Assembly (NCBI GenBank): GCA_036873755.1
Contig: JAVTVY010033741.1
Location: forward strand, 62,001-126,000
Length of the DNA: 64,000 bases
Origin: Hanleya hanleyi
Taxonomy: Eukaryota > Mollusca > Polyplacophora > Lepidopleurida > Hanleyidae
Reading direction: 5' to 3'
Position 1 is the first letter of the stretch, and every line of letters begins with the position of its first letter. The notes beneath the pieces are model-generated. The model was not told where the DNA came from. It saw only the letters and a list, made by a program, of their open reading frames with translations, and did not search any database. Of the stretch, positions 49,138 to 59,468 are shown in pieces. Both the position numbers and the translations under genes were made by a program.

Positions 49138-52137
49138 GGACTAATGTACTAATTTCAAGATTTCTAAGTGTGGACATCGTGGGTGTCTCACGTGTCCACT
49201 GGTTAATACTTCAGCTTCATTTAGTTCCGCGCTAACTGGTAACTCATATTCTGTTAACTCGTATGTTGATCTTAATTGTTCTACTACAAACTGTATTTAT
49301 TTAGTTTCCTGTAAGAAGTGTGGTCAACAGTATGTTGGCAAGACCACCAAAAGACTCCATCTTAGAGTGAACGGTCACAGAAAATCCGTTAGGAAAAAAC
49401 AATTGCTCATAGGTAAGCATTTTTCTGGACCTGATCATGGCTGGGATAACTTTAGTATTCAGATCATAGACGTCATCTATCCATCTACCAATGACTCCCC
49501 CTTTGGATTTGAACCCGTTTGGTTTAAATGATAATGTCAGTGGGTTCGGCAATGCTACAAACCGCCGTTCAAATATATCCAACATCAACGGAGGTATGGC
49601 AGCCATGGTTGGCGAAAGTTTAATAGTTCGATGATTCACGATCATATCACTTTAAATTATTTAGTGGGTTTATCTAACACACCCAATAGTATACATAGCT
49701 GACGTACAGTTCTGTATGCGTTACCTCTGCGAGCTTTAGATCAAATAGCCAGAGATATACAACAATCTGCGTCTTCAGGAAATATAATACCACCAAAAAT
49801 CAGTAAAGTATGTCAAGATATAGCGTATTTTCGGTTGTATCGTCCAGTGAACATAATCGAAACATCTCAAGATCGGCTTTTCTTGAAACTCAACTACTTA
49901 GATAAAGGACTGGACATTATTAATTTACCTCGAATCCTGAATGATCCAGAGGTACGCAACGCTGTACCAAACTATTTTAAGTTCACAGAACCTCCTTGCA
50001 TTTCATATAAGTATACTAAATCTATAGCCACCAAAATATTCAATTACTCCAATGCTGTCAGGGAGTTTGACTGGAATTTATACATGTCAGGAGGCTATAG
50101 TTGTGATTGTGAATCGTCGAACTTTATCTATACACCATGCAAACATGTTGTGACTGGTGACCTTGATGTGGTGAGTGATAAGGACCTGAAATTACTCCTG
50201 ATGAAAGGACCTAAATATAGAGAGCCGAGAAGAATAAATCTGAAGGCTGACCAGAAGATAGTCCTGTCTGCATTGGAACTGTACGTTATTGATTGATCGA
50301 AGCGAGAAAAAGTTGAACCTACAGTACTCGCTGATTGGCTGGACCTCATCAAAAGCAAGGTCGTTGAAACAATCCGCCATATTGACAGAAGTACTCTTCC
50401 CCAAGCAAAACAAGTACTGAGAAACCTCAATTCGCAAGAAGTTCTTGCAAATCTCCAGAGTAGATTCGTCATTGTCCCAGCAGACAAAGCTTCAAATAAT
50501 ATAATATTCATATGTAAATATTACTATTACCAGGTGCTGGTTAAAGAGTTGAGTGTAGACCTATCATCATCAAATACGTCTACTTACTCTCAAACTTCAG
50601 TTACTCTGGAAGATTTATTTAACAATCACAAAACGTTTCTCAGGGAAAGAGGTATTTGTCTTCCAACCAATCATAACGACATACCAAAAGTATACTGGAC
50701 TCCCAAAATGCATAAATCACCATACAAAGCTAGATTCATAGCTGGTTCTAGCAGCTGCACCACCAAGCTTCTTTCAACCCCATTGACGATGGCCCTTCAG
50801 GAGGTTAAAGCATTTTGGGAAAGGTATTGCGCCACTATTTCTAAAAACTCTGTATGTGGATATTAAAAAACTCAAAATGTCTTACGTAGGAACTTGATGT
50901 TAAAGGTCACATACCGTACAGACATGTATCCACATGGGATTTCTCAACTCTCTATACTACAATCCCTCATCAGGACCTTATTGACCGTCTAAATTCATTA
51001 ATAGTATCTGTGTTCAAGACAACTGATCGTAGATATATTAATGTCGGAAGCCATAAAGCAGTCTTTAGCTCTACTACATACAAGAGATATCATTCATGAG
51101 ATGTTTCTTTGTTTATAGAGTTGCTTGAATTTCTCATTAAAAATATCTATGTGAAATCTGGCAACACAATATATCAACAGCATATAGGTATTCCAATGGG
51201 TACTAATTGCGCACCCCTGTTGGCTGACCTGTATCTGTTCTCTTATGAATATGACTATATGCTGGCGCTTTCAAAAACCGATCCACTCAAAGCCCGTTCC
51301 TTCTCATTCACCAAACGCTATATAGACGATCTTCTCGCTGTGGATAATCGCTATATAAATGACGCAGTGAAGGATATATATCCACCTTCACTGGATTTGA
51401 AGGAAACTACAGATAGCCCTACAGGCACATCATATTTAGATCTATATCTCTACAAAAATGAAGCGGGCATTCTCTCTCGTCGACTTTATGACAAAAGTAA
51501 TATTCCAGTGGGACCTGCATATGGCGTATACATATCTCGCCTAGTAGCATTTACTAGATCCTGTGTTAATTGTGACGATTTCAATCAACGTCACAAAACA
51601 TTGTTGCAGAAACTTATAAAACAGGGCTATTCCTCCAAGCGCCTCCACTCAAAGTTTCTCAAATTTGGCGACACATATCGCATGCTGATAGCAAAATACG
51701 AACGTAGCGTGCAAGATCTATGGCGTTACGTTTCGTAACTTGTGTCTAATTCCGCTTAACCCGGGGCTAGGGGCCGTATGAACCCATGTACTTCAAGATC
51801 TCATGGTGCTCAGATGAACAGTCACAATCAAAGCGTGACTGAGATACACCATTCTCTAGATAACGACTTTAGAACGATTATTATGGATTAAGAATACTGA
51901 TCAGCGATACGGATTTTATATTTTTGGAACATCATGATGTCTTGTCGGCATCATTGAAAACTGTTGACCGCTTCTCTCTTGCAGGAAACTAGCCTATGTT
52001 TATGTATACTATGATTGTCTTTTTTGAATTTGGTGTTAATACTGTTATATGGATATGGAATAGGTCTTTGGATTATGGACACGGATATTCTTTAATGGAC
52101 GACGGCTGAATTATGAATGACGGACTAGACGCTTGTA
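49138..52137 (+). mobile_element. Naiad Penelope-like retroelement, nearly full length (copy A)
   Basis: This is a retroelement with a GIY-YIG endonuclease encoded before the reverse transcriptase, which defines the Naiad group of Penelope-like elements. It interrupts the polymerase gene between its N-terminal and middle pieces. Its 5' end is truncated within the zinc-linker region (TNFKISKCGHRG), and its 3' end is gacgcttgta at about 52137. CTCCGACTC occurs on both sides (49129-49137 and 52143-52151) and may be a 9-bp target duplication, although the polymerase sequence there is an acidic repeat that could produce the match by itself. Confidence 0.88.
49141..51738 (+). pseudogene. Naiad GIY-YIG endonuclease / reverse transcriptase ORF (copy A)
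   Basis: Coding remnants in order are as follows. The endonuclease at 49141-49530 has CGHRGCLTC, then the GIY-YIG core IYLVSCKKCGQQYVGKT. The linker at 49835-50296 has the CxC motif CDC (50102-50110) that joins EN to RT in Naiads. The RT then has PKVYWTPKMHKSPYKARFIA, motif A DFSTLYTTIPH (50938-50970), GIPMGTNCAPLLADLY and the catalytic YIDD (51319-51330), ending at TAA 51736. Breaks include a deletion of about 20 codons after FGFE in the endonuclease, a TGA at 50294 where the other copy has Trp (TGG), several frameshifts between 50866 and 51109, and a 15-codon deletion near 51495. The protein is not produced whole. Confidence 0.87.
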
Positions 52138-53545
52138 TCCGTCTCCGACTCTTCATCGTCGCTGAAAGACACACCGGGTATAGGAATCCGGTTGTCCAGT
52201 TGGTCCAGTACGTCCTGGAACTTGGACACCAACAATTCTGTACTGGCCGTACTGACTTCCTCTAAATAACCCATCATCCGGGTAATCAACTGATGGGAGT
52301 CCCCCGACGACAGGAAACAGACGGGCGCAGCGTCATAGCCGGGTACGTTGGTGGAAATGCTCACACTCAGGGGAATATGGAGCTGCGTCCACTGCGTTTT
52401 CGCTGAGAAAATGTTCATGGGTTCCAAAAGGGCCTCGAAATCGTAACACGCCCGGTAGGGAAAATAGCGCTGCTCGATGGGAATGTCGATGCCTTCGTCG
52501 GCCAGCCCTTCGAAAATGGTGGGCCTATGATGGTACACACCGTCAAGAAATTTGCGCTTCACAGTATTGTCACAAATCTTCTCGTGCCGATGTAAGTCCT
52601 GAGACTGTTTGAACACCCGATGACATTGGGCACAACTGTAGGATTGCGCGTACAGGCTCATATCGTAGATGAGGAAAAAATGACTCACCCGACCGTGGTC
52701 AAACACATTGACTTTCATCGTAGAGGCATACCGTTCTGTTGAGCGATGAACCAATTCAGTCACAAATATGTCATCCTCCTTCGGTAGTAAACGATATACA
52801 AAGATATTGACGTGGAACAGCGATTCCACGACATCCAAATACTTGATGGGGACTCCATCGAACCGTCGTGCGCCTCTAGATACTCTTCCCAATAGCCATC
52901 TGCCACTGTATCACAAGCCTTGGGATCACACTCGTCCAAATGAACGGCCAAACACCGAAACAGACATTTCCTGTCTTTGTAGGAGCCACCCCAACCTCCC
53001 GTTAATGCATACAGTCCTTTTCGACAGAGCAGCCAAGGCGGAAGAATGACAGGAGCACCGTTGGGATGATTTCTCAATTTGGTCACGAAAAATGTGACGT
53101 TCGTCACCATTCCCACAGTGCATTTGGTGTTAGGACGTTGCAAACGGGCCCATTCCAATGGATCCAACGTGGTGAGTTGCTGGATGAGTGGCTCCAGAGA
53201 AATAGCATCCGTCACCGCGAAGGGCTGGCCAAACACATAGGTATTATTACTGGGATAATAATACCGTAACTGGTCCGTCTCTTTGTGCCGTAAAATGTAC
53301 CCAAATGTCATATTCAATTTGAACGCTGTCACTTGGTCTGTAAAAATACTCTCGGCATAGGTAGGAAGATGCGTGAGGTCCTGCAACCGGAAATTATACA
53401 AGTCCAATAGACGACGGTGACGGTGAAAACTATGGCGTATGGTGTTCCAGTGACGTCGATAGAGTTCACTCACACGCTCGTCTTCGGGCAAGGCATCAGC
53501 CGGAGGCGCTCCTGGATCCCCGGGAAAATCTTCTCCACGTCTCAT
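52138..53545 (-). pseudogene. POLB: protein-primed DNA polymerase B, N-terminal piece
   Basis: The likely start is ATG 53545 (MRRGEDFPGDPG). The TTG-initiated extension to 53566 has no support. The piece has the Polinton-type N-terminal region (YYYPSNNTYVFG, LTGGWGGSYKDRKCLFRCLA), a C2H2-like finger (CAQCHRVFKQSQDLHRHEKI, about residue 305) and Exo I as YDFEA (about residue 365). The reading frame changes at about 52868, between EEYLEAH and RRFDGVPIKYLDVV, by one lost base. It ends in an acidic stretch where the Naiad begins. The enzyme would copy the element using a terminal protein as primer, and exonuclease and polymerase domains are now on separate pieces. Confidence 0.9.
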
Positions 53546-53582
53546 GCTACGGTGAGGCTCAGGCAAGTAGCTCTTCTCGTCA

Positions 53583-53675
53583 CAGTGGTTCAGGCTGGTC
53601 AGGCAGGCTGGCTCAGGCTGGTCAGGCTGGTCAAGCAGGTTCAGGCTGGCCAGGCAGGCTGGTCAAGCAGGCCAG
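53583..53675 (+). repeat. CAGGCTGGT minisatellite upstream of the polymerase
   Basis: About ten imperfect copies of caggctggt / caggcaggct lie between the polymerase start codon (53545, minus) and its TATA box (53705-53712). They would be part of the 5' untranslated region of the polymerase message. Confidence 0.75.
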
Positions 53676-53704
53676 TGAATGCAGCAATGCCCTAAAAATT
53701 CCCA

Positions 53705-53712
53705 CTTTTATA
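53705..53712 (-). promoter_or_regulatory. TATA box TATAAAAG of the polymerase gene
   Basis: The minus strand reads TATAAAAG here, 160 bp upstream of the polymerase ATG. It matches the TATA boxes at 32815 and 35277 apart from one A. Confidence 0.55.
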
Positions 53713-54407
53713 CAGGACGTCAAGTGCCCGGATGAAAGACACGGACGTCACCGAAAAAAACACCCACAGTCAACTCGCCACATACAGTCGCCCCCTCAAG
53801 ACCCTCAAACATACCCGGATGAAGACACGGACGTCAGCGAAATTGTGGAAAAAACCCACAGACAGGTCAGTACATGTGCTATCATGTTCACAGGTCACGC
53901 CCCACTCACCCAGACCGGAAGTGACGTCATACCTGCGCACAATACTACCGCGCACACCCTCTTCACAATTCCTGCGCATGCACCTAAAAAATAGCTGCTT
54001 TCTATACTACGGCCAGGCTGCGCATGCCCAGGATGATGAAACCGGATTAAACACCAGTCCAATCGGACGTTCCTTCACGAGAGCTTCACGATGACCCCTC
54101 ATACGGCCCCGTCTGACCACTATGGGTCCACCTCGGCCTCAAAACGTCCCTTCCAATACACTTTTCCTACCGCGCATGCAGAATGACGTCAGTTGCACCT
54201 CACTCCATCCAGTTGGAAGCTCCTCCACGAGTGCTTCACACTGATACCTCACACGACCCAATCGGACAATTCAGGGTCCATCTCGACTCCAAAACGTCCA
54301 CCTCAGCGCTACTTGCCCAGTTCGCATGCGCACAGTAACTTTTCAAAAATTTCCACACATGGCCTCGAGACCCCCCTCATCTTTTTCTAAGCTCGAAATG
54401 AAGATGG
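53713..54407. other. noncoding region upstream of the polymerase, with diverged repeats and CRE-like sites
   Basis: There is no convincing gene. Direct repeats of the form cggatgaa(a)gacacggacgtca lie at about 53731 and 53815. A longer pair with gggtccacctcg...aaaacgtcc lies at about 54123 and 54270. TGACGTCA-type CRE sites occur at 53922 (next to ccggaa) and 54184. CCGCGCATGC-like strings recur. This is either the upstream control region of the polymerase or the eroded terminal region of the Polinton. I found no matching inverted copy at the left end. Confidence 0.5.
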
Positions 54408-54474
54408 AGCTTTGTCGGCTGGGACAATGACGAATTTACTCTGGAGATTTGCAAGAATTTCTTGCGAATTGAGG

Positions 54475-54562
54475 TATACTATGATTGTCTTTTTGAATTT
54501 GGTGCTAATACTATTATATGGAATATGGAATAGGTCTAATGGACGACGGTAGACGCTTGTAA
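54475..54562 (+). mobile_element. short Naiad 3'-end snippet inserted in copy C
   Basis: About 88 bp starting atactatgattgtctttttg and ending gacgcttgtaa match the terminal 3' end of the Naiads (compare 39640-39777), with internal gaps. It splits the copy C linker between gaattgaggt and ttctcagtac, sequences that are adjacent in copy A (complement of about 50420-50440). No target duplication is evident. Confidence 0.8.
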
Positions 54563-55298
54563 TTCTCAGTACTTGTTTTGCTTGGGGAAGAGTACTTCTG
54601 TCAATATGGCGGATTGTTTCAACGACCTTGCTTTTGGTGAGGTCCAGCCAATCAACGAGTACTGTAGGTTCAACTTTTTCTCGCTTCGACCAATCAATAA
54701 CGTACAGTTCCAATGCAGACAGGACTATCTTCTGGTCAGCCTTCAGATTTATTCTTCTCGGCTCTCTATATTTAGGTCCCTTCATCAGGAGTAATTTCAG
54801 GTCCTTATCACTCACCACATCAAGGTCACCAGTCACAACATGTTTGCATGGTGTATGGATAAAGTTCGACGATTCACAATCACAACTATAGCCTCCTGAC
54901 GTCTTTAAATTCCAATCAAACTCCCTGACAGCATTGGAGTAATTGAATATTTTGGTGGCTGTAGATTTAGTATACTTATATGAAATGCAAGGAGGTTCTG
55001 TGAGCTTAAAACAGTTTGGTACAGCGTTGCGTACCTCTGGATCATTCAGGATTCGAGGTAAATTAATAATGTCCAGTCCTTTATCTAAGTAGTTGAGTTT
55101 CAAGAAAATCCGATCTTGAGATGTTTCGATTATGTTCACTGGACGATACAACCGAAAATACGCTATATCTTGACATACTTTACTGATTTTTGGTGGTATT
55201 ATATTTCCTGAAGATCAGATTTTTGTATATCTCTGGCTATTCGATCTAAAGCTCTCAGAGGTAACGCATACAGAACTGTACGTAAGCTACATTGTTGT

Positions 55299-55432
55299 AT
55301 ACTATGATTGTCTTTTTGAATTTGGTGCTAATACTGTTATATGGAATATGGAATAGGTCTTTGGATTATGGACGCGGATATTCTCTAATAGACGACGGTT
55401 GGATTATGAATGACGGACTAGACGCTTGTAAT
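55299..55432 (+). mobile_element. short Naiad 3'-end snippet inserted in copy C, with possible target duplication
   Basis: About 134 bp identical in layout to the Naiad 3' end (gtatactatgattgtctttt ... gacgcttgtaa), oriented opposite to copy C. It interrupts the region that is continuous at 49690-49710 in copy A. TGTATACTA is present at both ends (about 55301 and 55433), consistent with a 9-bp target duplication or with microhomology, because the same string is part of both host and insert. Confidence 0.8.
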
Positions 55433-56236
55433 GTATACTAATGGGTGTGTTAGATAAACCCACTAAATAATTTAAAGTGATATGATCGTGAATCATTGAA
55501 CTATTAAACTTTCGCCAACCATGGCTGCGATGCCTCCGTTGATGGGGTTTAAATAGCTGCGTAATGTTGGATATATTTGAACGGCGGTTTGTAGCATTGC
55601 CGAACCCACTGACATTATCATTTAAACCAAATGGAAACACCGACCCAAGTTCTGGCATCCAGAATAATTCCCGCTCTCGGATTTTTCTCTCAAATCCAAA
55701 GGGGGAGTCATTGGTAGATGGATAGACGACGTCTATGATCTGAATACTAAAGTTATCCCAGCCATGGTCAGGTCCAGAAAAATGCTTACCTATGAGCAAT
55801 TGTTTTTTCCTAACGGATTTCCTGTGACCGTTCACCCTAAGATGGAGTCTTTGGGTGGTCTTGCCGACATACTGTCGACCAACTTCTTACAGGAAACTAA
55901 ATAAATACAGTTTGTAGTAGAACAATTAAGATCAACATACGAGTTAACAGAATATGAGTTACCAGTTAGCGCGGAACTAAATGAAGCTGAAGTATTAAAC
56001 AGTGGACACGTGAGACACTCACGATGTCCACACTTAGAAATCTTGAAATTAGTACATGTAGAATTCGGTGCTAAACAATCATCAAACGTGATATTACAAG
56101 GTTTGATGTCGTCACCTTGCTTTGCTGTCAGAAATATGTCTGTCATTTGAATTGAAAAAGGTCTTAGTGCATTTCGAACTGTTAGAGACTCGGCCGAGGT
56201 ACCTGCACTAAGGTTCCTCGGATCTGTCTTACAATT

Positions 56237-56328
56237 ATTAGGGTTCCATGCCAGTATGGCTGGAAACCTATTGTTTTTGCTATTATTATTAGGGTTGCAA
56301 GCCAGAGGCTGCAAACCTCTTATTATTG

Positions 56329-56368
<40 letters not shown>

Positions 56369-57745
56369 GATTCCGCCGAATTTTGTATCAGTAGTATCCA
56401 GGCCGCTATTTAACCGATGAAGCCGAAACTTCACACAGCTATAGGGGAATGTGGGCTATAATGCATATGAATAGAAGAAGCTGATTGGTCAACTGGTTTG
56501 GCGGCCATCTTGGATTTACCTTGAAACTTTTCAAGATCTTCTTCTCTGGAACCACTGGACTGATCGACTCGAAACTTGGTACACATGATCAATGGATCTG
56601 GGGCTCTCAAACTACGATTTGAAAATTTGCTGCGTAAAACAAAATGGCCGCCATTGACCAATCAAAATTGTCGGTTTTTCAAATTACAGATTTGGACGGG
56701 GAAAGTGGCTACATATATGCATTGTGATATGGCGATTACGAATATGCAAACATTTTGGTGCTGGGTCACGTGGTTTGGCCGCCATCTTGAATTTTGTCAG
56801 AAACGGAGCACATCTTGTAGAGCCTATATCTCTGTAACTACCATAGGTACAGCCTTGTAGTTTGCTGTATTATATTGTGCAGGAGCAGCTCTTTCGGAAG
56901 TGTGTTAACGGTTTTCACCTATCTTCAATAAATTTCCCGCTATTCTCCATAGCATTTCACTCAAATTTGTCAATTATCGGATTTTTAATGTAACGGATTT
57001 CGATAGCGGAAGTGACTATATGTAAGTTATGGGACACAACGATGATGAATTTGGTGAGTTCGTGGTAGTTGAACCCATTAGATCTAATGAATACCCAAAG
57101 AAGAAGCTGATTGGTCCGATGCTTTGGCAGCCATCTTGGATTTACCCTAAACCTTTCAAGATCTTCTTCTCTGGAACCACTAGGTCGATTGACTTGAAAA
57201 TTGGTACACATGATCTATGGATCTGGGGCTCTCAAATTACGATTTGAAAATTTGCTCTGTAAAACAAAATGGCCGCTATTGACCAATCAAAATTGTTGAT
57301 TTTTCAAGTAACGGATTTGGACGGGGAAAGTGGCTACATATATGCAATGGGATATGGCGATCACGAATATGCATACATTTTGGTCCTCGGTCACGTGGTT
57401 TGGCCGCCATCTTGAATTTTGTCAGAAACTGAACACATCTTTTAGAGACTATAACTCTGGTACAACCTTGCAGTTTGTTGCATTATATTATCCAGGAGGA
57501 GCTCTTTCGGAAGTATGTCAACCATTTCAACGTAACTTCAATAGTATCCCTGCTATTCTCAGATGTAAATCACCCAAATTTGCGAATTGACAGATTGTTC
57601 TTCAGTGGTAACTATGTAGATTAGATCTAAAGGGCAGCAAATGACGTTTTGCCAAGTAAGGTGGCTTCCAGTTCTAAAACTACTGCTGTTGGTTCATTGC
57701 CTGCGATATGTGCTTGCAACCCGAGGATTGCCGCTCGCGGCTATA
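56237..57745. repeat. (ATT)n-anchored repeat element, copy 1
   Basis: The left part has two hairpins, ggttccatgccagtatggct (with its matching arm) and gggttgcaagccagaggctg, then (ATT)n at about 56325-56368 and attccgccgaattttgt. The body includes two 626-bp units (ctgattggtc at 56481 and 57107) with CAAGATGG/CCATCTTGG and CATCTTGAATTTTG motifs. The end is gccgctcgcggctatattta. On the minus strand it looks like a retroelement with an (AAT)n tail. No protein is recognisable. The class is unknown. Confidence 0.65.
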
Positions 57746-58600
57746 TTTATTATTATTTTTCTTCCGCCAAATTTTGTCCGAGTCGCCCAGTCAACACCGC
57801 CTCACCGCTGGAGCTGAAACTTCATAGGCTGATTGGCCCGCATGGGATCTAGTGCATATCCACCAATGAAGCCGATTGGTCGAAACTCCTGGCGGCCATC
57901 TTGGATTTAGCAAAAAACCTGTTAAGCTATTCATCTCCGCAACTGATGAAGCGATCGACGCGAAACTTGGCACACATAATCAAGGGAGTGGGCTCTCTCA
58001 AAACTCTATTTGAAAAGTTGCTACGTTAAACAAGATGGCCGCCATCGGCCAATCAAAATAGCCGGATTTTCAAGTCACGGATTTGGACGGGGAAAGTGGC
58101 AAAATATATGTTATATGATACGGTGATCATGAATATGCAAAAATTTTGCTCCTAGGTCACGTGGTGTGGCCGCCATCTTGAATTTTGTCAAAAACGGGAC
58201 TCATCTTGTACCGGCTATAACTCTGGAACTATGGGTGGTACAACCTTGCAGTTTGTTGCATTATATTGTCCAGGAGCAGCTCTTTGGAAAGTGTGTCAAC
58301 CGTTTTTACCTAGCTTCAATAGTTTTCCCGCTATTCTCAATCGAAGTTCACCCAAATTGGTCAATTATCAGATTTTCAAGCAACGGATTTCGATAGCGGA
58401 AGTGACTATATGTATGTTATGGGACTCGCCAATGCAGAATATGGCGGATTCGTGGTGGTTGAGCCTATTAGATCTAATGCATATCCAAAGAAGAAGCCGA
58501 TTGGTCGAAATGTTCGGCGGCCATCTAGGATTTTCTCTAAAGCACTCTAAGATCTTCTTCTCTGGAACCGCAATAGTTACGAACTTCTAATTTGGTGCCC
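57746..58600. repeat. (ATT)n-anchored repeat element, copy 2
   Basis: It starts ttattattatttttcttccgccaaattttg and continues gtcgcccagtcaacaccgcc. The body is related to copy 1 and has units starting at 57872 and 58497 (625 bp apart). Similarity to copy 1 fades at about 58570. A matching end, gccgctcgcggctatattta, is found much later at about 59469, so the element may extend to there with unrelated sequence inside. Confidence 0.6.
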
Positions 58601-59468
58601 TTTACTTCCAATGCTGTGTTCTTTCGTTGACAATGACTCCGTACCGGGAACAGTAATTGTGGAAAACTTGAACAGTTACGAGAGAGCCGTTAGTTTGACA
58701 TAATACAGGGTAGACAGAGGGTTAGCGATCCAGCGATCCTGGTATTCGTAAACAAAAAAGGTGAATATTTTGATTCATCGGAAGTGCGCGCGTCTGTCTT
58801 CAAATACGCGCGAGTGTTCCTCTCACGGCTGCAGCGTAGGAACTTAGCTGCTCGGCAGGGATGGCATTTAGGTGTCGATGATTAAAGTCCCTGAAACGAG
58901 GGAGTATTTGATGTCGCCGTTTACGTGGAATGTTCCCAGTTGAAGCACGAATGGGCGGGTGCAAACAAGGTAGGCATTTCATTACCAGTTTGAGAACAAT
59001 ACCCAGTCGACTAAAATCGCGCGCCAAAATACGTAATTGAAACGGCATCTCTGCCACTGTATCTCGTTGTTGTTTGTTTCACACGATTCGTGGCTGAAGT
59101 TTCTGGAACAGGTCACCAATTTTGATTGAGGGAATATATATATGTATGTGTGTTTGGAATTGACAGTAAGAATGCATTCGCGTTGTTGCAGGCAGGCATA
59201 CAATTTCCGCCCCCAATTAGCATGCTGTTTGAAGTATGTCGATGTACACGGACGCAATTAGTATTGAGCGACATAAATTCAGTGCCCAGATAGAGCGGAC
59301 GCATACAGAAAACCATAGACTTTCAATAGTTTATCTTTTAGCAATTGTTTGGATAACAGCACATAACGATGAAAGTTCACACTCGACCTAAGGCGCTCGC
59401 AATCTTGACAAATTAAACTTTCCGGAAAATGTGTAGTATATATAATGGAAATCTTGGCCCCTACATTG
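58601..59468. other. unique sequence, no recognised gene
   Basis: Minus-strand frames at 58800-59057 and 58982-59257 have no family I recognise and no supporting promoter or conserved motif. It may be interior sequence of the repeat element that ends at 59488, or host DNA between two elements. Confidence 0.4.

Larger units (their letters stand above)
54408..56235 (-). pseudogene. Naiad endonuclease and linker ORF remnants (copy C)
   Basis: Reading on the minus strand, the zinc-binding segment (CTNFKISKCGHRECLTC) and the GIY start (IYLVSCKK) are open from about 56160 to 55880. A 2-bp loss near 55880 then shifts the frame out of the YIG motif. The rest of the endonuclease (KRKSVRKK-like, FSIQIIDVVYPSTNDSPFGF, LFWMPELGSVFPFGLNDNV) is open from 55835 to 55404. 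The linker ORF (55151-54387) has the CxC motif CDC at 54884-54876 and TGG at the position that is TGA in copy A. The ORF then enters the inserted 3'-end snippet. Confidence 0.82.
54408..56236 (-). mobile_element. Naiad Penelope-like element lacking the RT core (copy C)
   Basis: In reverse orientation, this copy starts beside an (ATT)n tract at about 56236 and ends at about 54408 in the sequence before the RT domain (VIVPADKA). It supplies the N-terminal part that copy A lacks (RNALRPFSIQMTDIFLTAKQ through CLTCPLFNTSASF). Naiads are reported to favour microsatellite sites, and the position next to ATT repeats agrees. It is missing its 3' portion and carries two short Naiad 3'-end insertions in the opposite orientation. 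Confidence 0.85.

Noticed and set aside
50294..50296. Selenocysteine codon in the Naiad ORF
   Set aside because: The other copy has TGG (Trp) at this codon, not Cys or TGA, so a point mutation explains it.
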